In this document: in pieces, positions 35,390 through 48,494 of the stretch | Position numbering within the stretch: the first letter of the stretch is position 1 | Layout: each line of letters starts with the position of its first letter | Source of the DNA: Laetiporus sulphureus 93-53 | Lineage: Eukaryota > Basidiomycota > Agaricomycetes > Polyporales > Laetiporaceae | Reading direction: 5' to 3' | Assembly: GCF_001632365.1 (NCBI RefSeq) | Contig: NW_024468530.1 | Location: 186,001-250,000 of the forward strand | Length of the DNA: 64,000 nucleotides | Made by a program: the position numbers and the translations under genes | Notes under the pieces: model-generated | The model's database searches: none | What the model was told of the DNA's origin: nothing | What the model saw: the letters and a program-made list of their open reading frames with translations, nothing else

Positions 35390-37151
35390 TGAATGAGAGA
35401 GAGAAAGAGAGCAAGAAAGTGGTGTCGACTGGATAGACACCGCAGACATGAAAGCATTTGCGACCGTTACTTAATGACACGAAATTGTAATTGACTGCCT
35501 TTTTGGGAAATAAAGTTGCCTAATTAGGGCATAGTGTTGCATAGGTCACACTTTAGAACACATTTTCAGTGCATTTGCAGTGGGAATAAATGCCTTCATG
35601 CCTGCAGTGTATTGCCGCGAGGGAGCGCTTACTTCAGCATTATGTAAGCTGGTGAAAACCCTTTTCCGGTACGTGATCGCACACTTACGTAACCGATCGC
35701 AAATTCATATAGGTACATACGCCTTATAGTATCAAGACCCCCCAAACTCCCGAAGAAAGGCTGTCAAGGAGCCTGGATCCTGTTTTACCTTGCGACGGCA
35801 ATGTCTCTCCCGGGTCACAATGGTGATACGATCTTACGATCATTTGGCTCAATCTGTACTTATTTGTCTTGAAAAAGAGTTTTTTGAGGTTCGCATTCGT
35901 TTACCGAACTTGTCGTGAACAGGCCATGTTCTTAACCCTAGGGCATACCGCATGAAACAGTGACTTGTACCGGGATCGACGCGCGATTCGCCCGCCATGT
36001 TGCGACTTCTCCCTTCCAAGAGACGGCGACGAATGCCAGCCTTTCATCTCCAGTGGCGCCGAGCCTCAGGATAATGATCAGATACAGTGGCTAGCTCATG
36101 AGTGAGAAGGATGATATGTCTTTGAGAACGTGGACCAACGAGGCGAGCGGTTGTGGCGAGTGAGCTCGCACGAGAAGCGCAGGGGTATCTGTTTGCCGCT
36201 AATATACGGCCACATAGTCCGGCCTTGTTCAGCCATGCGCTGGAAGTTGACCGCTGGCACTGACCGCTCGCTTGACACGACTTACCCTCGGACCAAACTG
36301 GAATCCAACGACGGTGAGAAGATACATTTGCTTGTCCACGGCGCGTAGACGTGTTCGCGGTGAATGGTGCGACAGTCGAGGGGACTTTTGACGAAGCTAT
36401 ACAATGCTGGCATTGAACATGGAGATACGAAGGATGGTGGTAAGGGAAGACGGGACGTGTCGCGGTGCCATGCACTGACGGGTTGGTCACGCGACCGCGT
36501 CAGACATGCATGCCTTTCTGAGAATATGACCCACGCACTGCACAGGGGACGATGAAGAGACTGAAATCGATGTGACACAATGAGAGCTTGTATCCCTCGC
36601 TGTGCTTCACGGCCAAGGGAAACACATAGTTTGCTCACCATTCAGCCTCGGCTCAAGTAGCTCCAAGCCAGCCCTCCGAGAGGACTATCCCTACGTTGCT
36701 GGTCAATCGTTATTCACCGTGGGGCGTGGCATCCATTCATATATTCATATAATTGATTCCTGAAACTTCGTTAGTGGTCAGGTAAATTTATGGCCTCTCT
36801 CAGATCGATGCTCAGTATCGATGCACCGTGACCACTTTACCTTCAGACAGTGACTTTGATGTCGGCAGCAATGCTGCTCATAGATTCCACCATAGCGTAA
36901 ATATCACGATGATAGAGCCTCCCAGGATATTTCATGTGCAAATTCGGATACCAAAGATGCTGCTTACTTCACGAATCCTTGCTAGAGATTTGACGCCACA
37001 TTACTCCGGCAAATGCCGGCGGAACGCGAAGTTGTCATAGACAAATTTTTGCGTGGCCTCCTGAGCGCTGGCGCAACCTCTGTCGTCAACCTCTTTGTTG
37101 ACCTCCTCTTGCAGACGGCCGACACACCACACTCAAGGATTCTACCTCGCT
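35390..37151. other. Intergenic region between divergent REase-kinase 1 and RRM genes
   Basis: About 1.76 kb with no recognised gene. Minus-strand frames at 36044-36490 and 36282-36641 overlap each other out of phase and lack any domain. It must hold both promoters. Confidence 0.5.
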
Positions 37152-39299
37152 ATGGATGAACAGCCTCGCGACGTCGTGATGTCTGCTCCGAGCGAAGCCG
37201 AAGCTCCTACCGGAGGCCATCCTACCGACGCTGCTCCTGCGGCGACAAACAATGCAGATTACGTGCGCGGCGGATCTACCGTCGCGGACAGCGCAGAGGC
37301 TGTCTCTGGGGCTAAGTCCGACTCAGGCTATCATGGCGATAAACAAGTCAAGGTGCTTACCCGCTATTTTTTCCGCATTCTCTCACATCGCTAGCGCCTC
37401 TTATGCTTGCTGTCTGTTCTATCTGAACGCGCCTTGCTGCACTCCATACTAGCGCCTACGGCTCGCCAGGCCTTTCCTGATCGCTGTTATGCGTGGTGGT
37501 AACCCTGTTGGGCCGCTCAACCGTTCAACCTGATCAGCTATGGCGGTATTGTTCATCATGACGACTTCTTTGTGCATAAGTCCTCGCAGGCTCCCACCAT
37601 GCGTATTAGTCGTCTTTAGTCTTGCCTGCCTACTCCACGGTTTTCTTGCTGCTTGCTTAGAGTCTTGCTTTGATCGAACTGATTAATTGCTCACGCACTC
37701 CCTCGTGTTTCCTTGATTCTGGTGGACTGGGTGTTCACTCTTCTGCCGTGCAGCCCAATAAAGTCTACATCGGTGGTCTCCCTGAACACACGCGCAAGGA
37801 AGACTTGGAGAGTTGTTTCGGCAAGATTGGCAACATCGTAAACATCGAGTTAAAGTAAGTGAACTCCGTGATTAGTTCAATCCAGAGGCGCTGACCGACA
37901 AACTGCCATGTGATCCAGAGTTGGCTATGGTTTCGTGGTATGTGATGGTGCCAGACGTCCTTGACTCGATTACTCACAGGCTGTTGTGTTAGGAATTTGA
38001 CAATCGCGAAGCCGCGGAGGAAAGTGTAGCCAAATACAACGAAGGCTATTTCATGGGCAACAAGATCCGCGTTGAGTTGTCCCACGGCCGTGGCCGAACC
38101 GCCAAATACAGTAATGATCCTGGTGCATGCTTCAAATGTGGCCAGATGGGCCATTGGGCTAGGTATGTCCTTATTGGCGCGAACGTCCTACCGCTCATGG
38201 GTTGTGCACACAGAGAATGTCCCAATCACACGATAGATGGGTAAGCTCCTTAGGTACAGTCACTCGCATCACATTACTCACATTCTATAACAGACATCGT
38301 CGTCCCGGCCCCCCTAGTGATGCGCCTCTGATTGACCGGATTCAGCCTCCACGAGACTATGTACCGCCGCCGCGAGACTATCCTCCTGCACCGTATCGCG
38401 AGGACTACCGCTATATACCACCTCCGAGGGATGCCCGCTATCCCTATGACTACCCTCCTTCTGGGCGTGACTATAGGCGACCGCCCTCTCCACCTAGGGA
38501 TTATCGCGACTACCCACTTCCTGTGCGTCCACCTCGTGAATATGACGACTACAGGATGAGGCCGCCTCCGCCCCCTACCCTTTCTACCGTTTCTCGCTAT
38601 GAGTCCCGTCCCGGATACTATCCGCCTGAGGGTGATGCGCCGCCGCCTCCGCCGCCTAGCTATCGATATGGACCTCCTCCTCGAGACTACTACGACCGCT
38701 ATGATAGAAGGACTGTCCCATCGACCGATCGTTACGCTGCGTACCCTCCGCCTCCGCCTTCCACTAGGTCTCGAACACCACCTGGCGGCCCTCCCCCGCC
38801 GCGTGCCCGCGATGACTTTGACAGGCTACCTGCTCGGTATGAAACGTCGAGTGTCTCATTTGAATAACGACTCTCATCGTTCTATCATCTTTACAGTGAC
38901 TACGTGGCACCTCCTGTGGAAGGACGAGGCAGACCTGCGACTCCTCCCCCATCGTCCCGATATGCCGATTACCCTCCTGCTCGTGGTGCCAGTCCTGAGG
39001 GTCCTACTAGGTATCGGTGCGTCGCCCATAGTTGTCCTAAGGAGGCTCATCTGACTCACTTGTACAGTAGACGGCGCTCGCAGAGTCCCCCACCTCGGTC
39101 GGCTGCTGGTGGCTATGATGCACCGTATACGGGAGGTTCTGGCGGCGCGCCTTATACCGGTGGCTCTTCGGGCAGCTTCTCAGGCAATGGCTACGCCAAC
39201 GGTGGCTCTGCTTCTAGAGGTTCTGGCGCAAGAGACTATCCCCCGCGTGGCGGGCGTGATGCTGGGGAACCGGGCTCTGGCTACAGCAGGCGTCCGTGA
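37152..39299 (+). CDS. RRM and CCHC zinc-knuckle RNA-binding protein with Pro/Arg/Tyr/Asp-rich tail
   Basis: The layout resembles SRSF7/RSZ-type splicing factors. An acidic N-terminus (MDEQPRDVVMSAPSE) is followed after a 401-nt intron by an RRM with RNP2 KVYIGGLP and RNP1 VGYGFVEFD (completed across two short introns), then a CCHC knuckle CFKCGQMGHWARECP, also split by an intron. From 38300 on, the protein is low in complexity: repeats of PPRDY/PPRDYP, PPPPP, DYR and SRRRSQSPPPRS, ending in a Gly/Ser-rich block (GGSGGAPYTGGSSGS, GARDYPPRGGRD). Such tails bind RNA loosely and promote condensates. Nuclear pre-mRNA processing is inferred; no direct orthologue name is offered. The stop is at 39297-39299. 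Confidence 0.87.
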
Positions 39300-42200
39300 A
39301 GGATGCAATCTGATCAGAGCTGTCTACTAGTATTAATCTATTTTCGTTGCCTGTCGATGCTGAATGATCTTCTTTGTGTACTCGCCAAAATATCTCCTAC
39401 GCTCCGCTTCTCCGGCGCCTGCTCTTCGTTCTACGCGTTCATCCGCTTGCTGCGTCAACCTCTCTTGCCGGCATCATCTGCTTCGGGCCGGTATGTATAA
39501 AGTACTGTACAGCGACTTTCTTGCGTATCTGTATGGAAGCGTGATAATGCTATGACGTTCCAGATGAATACCGGGCTGTCCATTTTGTTGAAGGCTTCTC
39601 GATCGGTAAGAGACGTCAGGCTGCTGTGCACTGAAGCCCACTATCTCGACACGACAGCATGAGCAGAAAGCACACGATGTGGCTGGAGAGGAATGAGGAT
39701 GGCCCGATGCACTGAGTTTGGTAGGAAATCGAGTCTAGTTAGACAGTCAGGCTCAGAGTTTAGATCTTGCCGTCGTAACCGAAAGCCTGCCATTCAGTGG
39801 CTTTTCAGTGCTGTCAATCGTGGAACCAGGCTTACAATAAACTGAGGCCGGGAAGAATAGGTGCAAATGTGGGTTACATCCATGCATTGTGTCCGGCTTC
39901 CTGACTATTGAACCTTGTTGGTTTGGTGGGATCCGTACAGTGGGTATTATTCAATTTTCATTGCCCTTTTGGAGCTAAAGCGGATGAGCTTCGCTTCTTC
40001 AGTGCAGAAACACACAACGATAGATTGCCACTATAGTCTATTGGTTTGACATTCACATTCTGACATATAGCTCTACCTGATATAGACACCACCGTAGGCG
40101 GACCGTCTCATCATTCCGAACGTTGCACAAGGAGTCATTCGGCCTCCTGCCAGGAGCGTGATCATTAGCAGCTTAGGCCGCCTAAAATCGTCATGACCGT
40201 ACGAATAGATGACAATTAACGTGCTGTCGAAGTCGGAGGCGATGATCGGCTCCAAGTTTACGCGATGATACGATAGTGCCGATCGTTACCAGCTGCATAA
40301 GTCAGGTTTCATAAATGTGTATTCGTACCTCCATAGGCCATGCCAGCGGCATTACGAGAAACTTGTTCCATATTCGCATAGCGGGTTCACCCGGTAATTT
40401 ATCGATTAGCTTGATTGCGAAGCGGCGTGGCTGCGCCACGTGTGACAGAGGACTGGAAACATGCCGTGAGTGCTCATTCATTTGTGTTTCCATCGAGAGT
40501 AGTAGTACTACATCTCTTTCTTGATAGATCAAGGAGGGAGATTGCCCTACTGATCGGCAAGGAATCTACCAGCACCAATTGACTGACTGTTGAGCAGTCC
40601 GCTCAAAAAGTTATATCTTCACGAAGGAATCAGGCGCACTAGCGGACACGACGTGTTGAATGAACCCGGTGTTTGCATAATGAGCTCATCGTGTGGGTCG
40701 GAAATAAGCCTCCTGTAGGTGACATCTGGAATGACTGATGCGGTGATGCTAGAATACAGGCATTATAAGGATGTGGTGGGTCTCTGAGGAGCACAAATGC
40801 ACAATTTATATTTCTCGTACAGATGATCCTCTGGCTTGTCCTTGAATAGTCATCACAGCATAGGTGTTGCGTGCCACCTCATCCGTTTGCACTGGACGAT
40901 ATTGATCGTTTATGGAAAGGCTCTCAGCAATGACCAAGTGCACAGAAGGGTGGAACGTCCACCTTTTGGCACCGAGATAATGGCAGCCCGGCCGAAATTC
41001 TGTCGGACGCCTTCTTTCCCAATTGCGGCAGTCAAGTTACCTTGGCCTTGTCAACTCCGACGGATCTCGGAAATCTGATTTCTTGTCGTCTGCGACTTCT
41101 TGATCTGTATAGCTTCCACACTTCCGACTGGAACGGAAACGCTTGTAATCTTAGCCGCCTGCGGAGTGCGTGCTTGGACTAGGAAATTGGCTAACTGAAC
41201 TATCCGTCACAGTCTGCACTCCGCGTTACAGTGTCGTTCAATGCTTTCCAATCAGCAATGATGATGTCTCATTCAAGTGAGACAGTTTCAGGCGTCCTGC
41301 TGTGGCGTTGTCCTGTACCGAAGCTCCGGTACTTGAGACCTCCCCTTGGTATCATCATAGACCATTCGATGACAAGTCCGGCCGGAGACGGATTGAATTG
41401 CTTTCCGCAATGATGCTTAACGCTGGGACGTCCGCTAGCGTCGAAGTATTGCATGAGTGTTGACGATAGAGCGTTGAGGCCATGCCGCAAGAGGTGCATC
41501 GGGTTGTCGACTTTCAAATAGTCGGTCGTGCAGCATGTTTTCACTTCCACTGAGTCGCAAAACCAGAACAGGACGATGAAAGGAAACAAATCCGATGTTT
41601 CATCATTCACGAAGTTAGTACTGCAATTTATTGCCTATAATGAAATCAGCGCATACGGGTTGGTAAATGCCAGATGAGGTGCTGGTCGGGAGCTCGATCG
41701 TGGATCTCAGATGTACGATGACTCACGTACATCTCCGAACGGGATCTCATCTGATGCCTCGTTTCCACATTGCGCGACAGATGTGCTGGCACCGCTTGAC
41801 CTTGTGGATTATTTGTGTACGGAATATGTTTAAGCGGTTCGCAGACATGGGCTCCGCATTGACCCTCAAGGCCTCAAGGTAGCTCAAGGCCTCACCCCCA
41901 TTGCATATTTTCTGCATGATGGAAACTGTAGTGAGAACGTCAGCCATCTCCATTCCTCAATGAATCGAGCGCTCATGCGATGCCATCCCAAGGATCGTGT
42001 TTCAAGGCAAAATCAAGAAAGGAAACTCTGTTGGTGGAAATTAAGGCGATGAATGGCGGCTGATAGGTGCCATGGTGCTGCTCTAAACAAGCGCGGTTCG
42101 AGTCTTTGACTCGGACTGCTGCGCTCAACACTCGACGCTCACTTCCGCGTTCACCCCATCGCCGCCCTAGTCTCCCGTGGGCAGACGAGACAATTCCTTC

Positions 42201-43243
42201 AACCTCCGCGGGCTCCGGATATCCTTGTCTGACGCCGCCCCGGCTTCGTGAGACGATGAGATTTACCTTCGACTTTGCGGCGCGACACGTCTGGTCGTCA
42301 CTGCTCGCCGTGCGCTCAGTGGTGTCGCAACTTGGACTCTGAACGTTTTACAGAGGCTTGTGAAGTTACCGGACGTAGAGCTACGAGGAGAGCAGCCAAC
42401 GTAGGTGGTTCTTCGTAAGCCAATTACCACATCGATTTTCCCGGCACAGGCTAGCACGGCTCTACAATGCATATCTCCGCAGGAAGCGGTTTGGTATCTA
42501 TCCATTGCATGTTGCGAAAGCCCGAGATGGCCTTTCTCGGGGCCGATTTGCACAGCTCCCCGGAAGTGCACGCGGTGCATGCTATGAATGAGAACCATGT
42601 CTGACAGGGCGGTATGTGTACCTGTACACTCTGTTGAAATACAGCAGATGCATCGGGAGCCTCCATGCGCACATCAGGCCGCCCAAGAATGTGCGACTTG
42701 TCGTACAACGGATCGGTGAAAGGCCTCCACCTCCAGATGATGATCCGGGCAGAATATAGGATGCGTGTCTACTGTTTATGCTCACCGATCTTAGTTAGAC
42801 CTTGGGTCGCTGCATGTGCGCATGGCAGCCTGGGAATGGTCATACTGTTTTGACGTGATGCTTTTGTTTACTCGGTGATTCTTGCGGAGGAATTAACACG
42901 GCTCTGGCGGAATCTGCTTCCAATCATGGGCCTCGATGCGTTCGTTTCCCGGGACTCGCCTACCTATCGTTGGGCGGGAATTAGGCCATGCTACGAAACA
43001 GGTCGAAACTCAATCGTCGGCTGCGCGACATTTATCAGATGTGTAGGACGAACAGCCTCTGACGAGAGCGCACTCAACAGGAGTGATTGTCTGCAAGAGG
43101 GCGCACCGTACCACCCGGACAGGGAGTTTCACTATTAGTGAGTTGATCGTCGACATCATACATAAGGAGAGACAAAGGCAGACGAGCGAACACCTCCACT
43201 TTCGAACGTGGTGTATCAAATCTCCGCCAACACCGTAAGCACC
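39300..43243. other. Gene-poor region
   Basis: Almost 4 kb with no gene I can support. The open frames are short, overlap in conflicting phases and show no family motif. There is no LTR, transposase or reverse-transcriptase signature. A 12-bp direct repeat lies at 41865-41894. Old, decayed coding or transposon DNA is possible but not shown. Confidence 0.5.
41865..41894. repeat. Direct repeat of CTCAAGGCCTCA
   Basis: Two exact 12-bp copies at 41865-41876 and 41883-41894, separated by six bases. The core AAGGCCT is near-palindromic. No function is evident. Confidence 0.8.
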
Positions 43244-45747
43244 ATGGGTCAGCATGCTTCTCTCTGCACTCCTCATGGTGAAACTGACGTTTCATTTGCC
43301 CGTGCTTAGTCATTGCTATAACTGCCAAACTGTCGCACTTCACGAGAGTATTTGGTCAAACAGAGGGACTCAGTCTCTCGTCGAGTGCGGCGCTCATTAC
43401 ACTGTTTCTGCTCGTCTTCCTGTACTTGCGCCGTGCAGCGACGACCCGAAAGGTGCCCCTTCCTCCAGGCCCACCAGGTATGTCAGGGTTAATATTTACG
43501 CGTGCTATGCGTTTATTTTTCCCAGGCTTGCCGTTCTTTGGTAACCTGTTTCAGCTCAACCACGAATCCTGGCATATCTTTACTGAATGGAAGAAGATCT
43601 ATGGTAGGTGTCTTCAAGCTCAAGCAGGGTGTCGATCATGGTCTCATACACCCTAGGACCTATCGTTTATCTCAACATTGGCGGCCAGCCCGTGGTCGTC
43701 TTGAACACACACAAGGTTGCTGGTGACCTCCTCGATCGTCGTGCAATCAACTACTCAGTATGGTGCCACCTTACTGTCATCTCGTCATTACTAATCCCTT
43801 CGTAGGATCGTCCCCGTCTCGTCGTCGCTGGGGAAATCTTGACCAGAGGCATCATGCTTGGCCTCACGCGGTACGGAGATGTGTAAGCGTCCCTTGTATT
43901 CTGCTATTTCTACCGTCACTCATGCAGTTCTAGCTGGAGGCGGATGCGCCGCGCGTGTCATGAAGCGCTCAATCCCGGCGTTGCTAGTAATTACCACCAG
44001 TCTCAGCAGGCCGAGGCCGTCCTCCTTGCGTATGGAATCATGAAGCAGCCTGACCTATGGTTCCATCACCTTCGCAGGTGAGCGTACAAATAACTATATT
44101 TTCCTCATACTATTCTGATATCAACTTCACCGATAGAGTAGCCGCATCTACCATCACTTCCATGCTCTACGACATGCCGCCCCTGGAATCACCGACTGAT
44201 CCGTCGATCGCCAATATCAACAACATGGCCGCAAGGATCACGAAATCTTCCTATCCAGTACGTGTCTTTGTACAAATGATAGCCGGTGAACTGACTAGTT
44301 CGCAGGGAACCCACCTCGTTGAATTCTTTACATTCTTGGAGTACCTGCCAAAGTCGCTCGCAAAATGGAAGAGAGAGGCGGACGAGTGGTACCAACGTTA
44401 CACCGTCGGATTCGAGAAGTCCTACGAAGTGATTCATGACCGTGTGGTACGTCTACTTGTCCATGCTTTCCCAGCGAGTAGCTCAATCGTCTCTTGATCA
44501 GATGGCGGGGGAGGAGCAGCGACCGAGCTTCTGCGCGACTCTCGCAGAGACGCAGTCTCGTCACCATCTCTCCAATAAGGAGGCATCTTGGCTCGCAGCG
44601 ACTATGTAGTACGTCACTAACTGTCCATTGGATGAGTCTTTGTGACGCTCAACGTTTATTTCAGCATCGCCGGGTCAGAGACGGTGAGCCGTCACACTAC
44701 GGAATGCCATATGTACTGAATATATTCGCAGACCTCCAGCTGCTTGTCTTGGTTCATGCTGTGCATGATAGCTTTCCGTGACGCACAAGCCAAAGGTTGT
44801 CCTTTTGGTGACCTGCTCTGATTGTGTTGTTGATCTTCTTATTTTGGTTGCAGCGGCTAAAGAGATTGAGGAGGTCATCGGACATTCACGATTGCCTAGC
44901 TTTGCTGATTGGGATCATTTGTCAGTCTCTGATCTCGTACATCTCGGGTATGTACTGACACGTTTGCTTCGTGTATCGATTAAGGCCTTATGTTCGCGCT
45001 TTGCTCAAAGAAGTCTTGAGGTTCGTTGTTGCTAGGTGTTTCGCTCGTTGTCGTCTGCTTCTGATTTATCACCGGCAGATGGCACACTGTCGACCCTCTA
45101 GGGCTTCCTCACGCATCTGTTGAGGTAAGATCACTCCCAGTCGCTACTTCGTTCATACCTCACGGTACCCGCCGGCAGGATGACTATTATGAGGGATACT
45201 TCATTCCGAAGGGCACGATATGCATTCCCAACGTCTGGGCAATGAACAGGGATCCTGACATCTACGGCCCTAATGCACATCTGTTCAGGCCTGAGCGACA
45301 TCTGGACGAACATAACCGCCTCAACCCCTCTCCTGCGGACACCAAAGACGAAGGCCACGTAACCTACGGCTTTGGGCGCAGGTGATCCGCGTTGCCATAC
45401 TAGACTTGTACGAACCTAAGCTGATGTTGGTGTCAACGCAGGATCTGTGTAGGACGACATGTCGCTAACTACTCGCTCTTCATTGATATCGCTACCATTC
45501 TCTGGGCCCTCAAACTTGAGCCGGAGAGAGATGCCGAAGGCAACTACATCGAACCGGACGTTGTCAGCATTGTCAGTGACGGATTGGTCGTGTACGTCCC
45601 CTCGTGCGAAACATGCATGCGCCTTTGGATTTGACTTTCTTTTTCAGTCGACCAGCTCCCTTCAATATTGTTACCTCTCTTCGATTCCCCGAAGCCGAAA
45701 ATATGCTAGCCAACACACGGGAGGAGATCCTGCAAGCCCATTCTTAA
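43244..45747 (+). CDS. Cytochrome P450 monooxygenase
   Basis: A microsomal P450 of the type that is strongly expanded in wood-decay basidiomycetes. The first coding exon is only four bases (43244-43247); after a 62-nt intron the N-terminus gives a signal anchor (LITLFLLVFLYLRR) and the proline hinge VPLPPGPPG. Landmarks follow in order: GPIVYLNIGGQPVVVLN, RLVVAGEILTRG, WRRMRRACHEALN (C-helix WxxxR), the I-helix oxygen motif IAGSETTSS (formed across two introns), the K-helix ExxR in LKEVLRWH, the FRPERHLDE region, and the heme loop YGFGRRICVGRHVA with Cys as iron ligand. It ends at 45745-45747. All motifs are present, so it should be active. Resemblance to fungal CYP families that hydroxylate polycyclic or terpenoid substrates is general; the substrate is unknown. 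Confidence 0.92.
43248..43309 (+). other. First intron of the P450 gene, four bases after the start
   Basis: ATGG is followed by gtcagcatgc and the intron ends cccgtgcttag. Splicing gives MVIAITAKLSHFTRV, leading into the membrane anchor; read-through hits a stop before it. Confidence 0.65.
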
Positions 45748-45803
45748 CTTCGCTACCGTTGATGTGTCCCGACGTCTTGAACTCTAGTTTCTCGTAACAT
45801 AAC

Positions 45804-45809
45804 AATAAA
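45804..45809 (+). terminator. Candidate polyadenylation signal for the P450 gene
   Basis: AATAAA lies 57 bases after the P450 stop codon, at a usual distance for a fungal mRNA 3' end. Fungal signals are loose, so this is only suggestive. Confidence 0.4.
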
Positions 45810-46284
45810 CTACAATGCACGTGCTGTAAGGCGGATACGTGATGGGTCAGTTTCCATAGATGCATATCTATAGCAGGCAGTGGTCGGCGCGCTGCATAAT
45901 GTGCAACACGCATTACATGTGTGAACATTGCGGTCTGCGTGGATAATAAAATCAGTTCTCCACTCGGTTATGTGCAACCGTCGGACGGATGTTGCTACTC
46001 AACGTGATCAGCGTAAGGTTACACGTCCCAGACAAATGGGCGGTGCATCTTAATGCCACAATTTGAAGATACGGTCCCCGAGACTTTTCGCTTCATCAAA
46101 ATAGGCAATCCTTTTATTAACGATCCAAGTGCATATAAATTTCCCAGATCTGTTCAACTTTCGGGTACTTATCCAGAAGGACAGGTAAGGGCCTTCACCA
46201 CGACCGACTTTTGGCTCCGAACGCATATAGTTGATGCTGTCTCGAGACTTGATCTCGCCTCCCGGCATGAATGACAGCGTATAA

Positions 46285-46316
46285 TAGAAACGCGACTCAG
46301 TAGAAACGCGACTCAG
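46285..46316. repeat. Tandem duplication of a 16-bp unit
   Basis: TAGAAACGCGACTCAG occurs twice back to back without mismatch. It is noncoding as far as I can tell. Confidence 0.9.
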
Positions 46317-48494
46317 AAACAGAATGACCAAACAGGAAAGAAATCTAAAAACAAATAGCTGGGCAGGGATGATCTTTGTGGGGCCCCACAGACGCGCCAT
46401 GGTGAAATTGAGCGATTTTTCACTGCGCTTTGCAAATTAGGGCTGCGTGGTTAGCGCCGCGGACCGTGGAAATAGTATCGTAGAAGTATCGGCTGCTCCA
46501 AGCCCCTGAAGTAGGACCAATTCCTGCTCATCGCAGGTCAATTGTCACACAATGCCGTAAGCAAGAGTGATGACAAGCCAAGTATTCTGTCCACTTGTTC
46601 GCGATCGACGTCGTTAATCGCTTTCGAATGTCGGCGGCGTGATCTCGTCATGTCCTGGTTTTTGCACCAAAGCGGGAGCATATTCCTTGGAGTAGCATAG
46701 CAGCGACGAATGACTGGGAAGGACCGCACATTGCGTTCTTCGAATAGCCAAGCAAGGGGGGAAGAGAACTATGACGTCCTCCGAGCCGCCTCGATGCTCC
46801 CGTGCGGCGCACTAGTTGTAGTGCATCCAGTGTAGATGGTATTTCGCGGAATGCATACCCGCCGCACACAATTACCTCGTAGTCATGCATGCCAACTCGA
46901 GCTTGGACTCGAGCTTGATCCAACAGCCGAGCTCCATGTTCCTCGTCGCACGGATCATGCATCATGGTTCATGAGGGGCGCAGGCACTGATATCAGTCTG
47001 ATGGGGCCACATGAACATCGACATGGGAGACAGCCAGTATCCGAAGAGAAGTGGCAGAAAGAGGAAGGTGTACGCGGCACACGTTTCATGATGCATTGAG
47101 TGCGTTGAGTTCTATCTGCGATCGCGATCGGCGGTCATATGAAGATGAAATAGATATTTACCCGGAAACCAAGCTGGCGTTCGAGCATATTGTGGCTGTA
47201 TGTAAGCTGCTGTAAGTGTTTTTTCTGGAGATGTATATGCCGTCGGAGGTTGACATCATATGCTGATGGCTGTCGTTTGTTTGTCCGATATCCTGCAAGC
47301 GATCGTGAATAGGATGATATTCGAATCCGGTACTGCTAGGTAAAGAACGCCGGGATGCACATACGGATCGCTCAAGATGCAATATGTCTGTGAAGCTTGC
47401 GTAAAAGAAACAGAAGTCGACGTAGCTTTGGAGAAATGATCGCAGAAGACCCCGTTGCTTAGGCAGCTTAGAACGTTCGTGTTCAAACAACCGGAGTTCG
47501 GACTTCAAAACGTGGGCACAAGTACGAGTGCGACAATCATGTTATAGGATTGCGTTGCCTCAGTATATCAATATTGACGCAGGACGAATGGTACTCCAAC
47601 GAGCAAGACACAGGCTACCAGAGAATCACTGCAAGGCGTTGAGATGATCAGGCAAGAAGGGGTTGACGTTGATCTTGGGAGCGCAGCTCTCGTCCAGTCC
47701 ATTCGCGGATATCGGGCTATCTTGGCCGCAGCATACGAAAGGAGTAGTATTATTGCACGATATGTCACAGGCTAGTGAAGCCATGCCGGTTCTGGATTTA
47801 AGAGATTCTCGGTTCGATATCTATTGGAGACGTTGACAATCGTCCCATGGAGGTGGCGGAACGTCGAGAACGTGGCATCGACCAGACAAATTCGCAATGC
47901 CGCAGAGATTGCGGTATGTGGTGCGATTTGAGGATACGCTGCACTGCGGAAATCCATGCGAGTCGGTGGAGATGGGGCGACACGTAATCAGGAAGTTATA
48001 ATGAGTAGCGGAAGCTCAGGGAAAAGAGGAAAGGCTGCGCCGGTAGACTGGGCAACTGTCTCAACCTCGCATATGCAAAATGCCATTTCGTTCCTGTCCA
48101 CTTCTTCCTGTGCCTATGTGAGTGAGCAGCAGACTCGAGCTGTGAATGTCTCCATCGAGTTGCTATAACCAGCCGGGCAGGAAGAACTGAGAAAGGAGGA
48201 AGACCCCGAGCGGGGGAGCTGCCTAATCGGGCTGCCACAGGGCGGGCGGGGCACACCAACCGCGCCGAAGATCTAAACGAGATCCGAGATCGGGACACGA
48301 CTGGCCGCTGGTTCCACCAGACTCCCGCCACCGACAACAAATGGCCTCCCCTGCTCTTGTGCATGCTCCGCCTCTGCATAAGTGGCTCATCTCCTTTATC
48401 TCTCCTCATCCCCCATTTTCCCATTTTCCTTGCCCTTCGTGAACGCAGCGACAGAGGGCATGACGAGAAAGTTCATCGGCGCCGTGAAGGATGA

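Larger units (their letters stand above)
45748..48494. other. Gene-poor region between P450 and STE20-like kinase
   Basis: About 2.7 kb. A short plus-strand frame at 46053-46184 (RFIKIGNPFINDPSAYKF, then a possible GT donor) reads protein-like but has no partner exon I can find. The last 100 bases (48390-48445) are pyrimidine-rich and probably belong to the promoter or leader of the following kinase. A perfect 16-bp tandem repeat sits at 46285-46316. Confidence 0.5.

Noticed and set aside
42067..42342. Possible tRNA (GGTTCGAGTC resembles a T-arm) or P450 fragment
   Set aside because: No matching acceptor stem, A box or anticodon arm could be placed, and no P450 motif is present in any frame.
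39300..43243. Retrotransposon or DNA transposon in the gene-poor region
   Set aside because: No reverse transcriptase, integrase or transposase motif, no terminal repeats and no target-site duplication were recognised.
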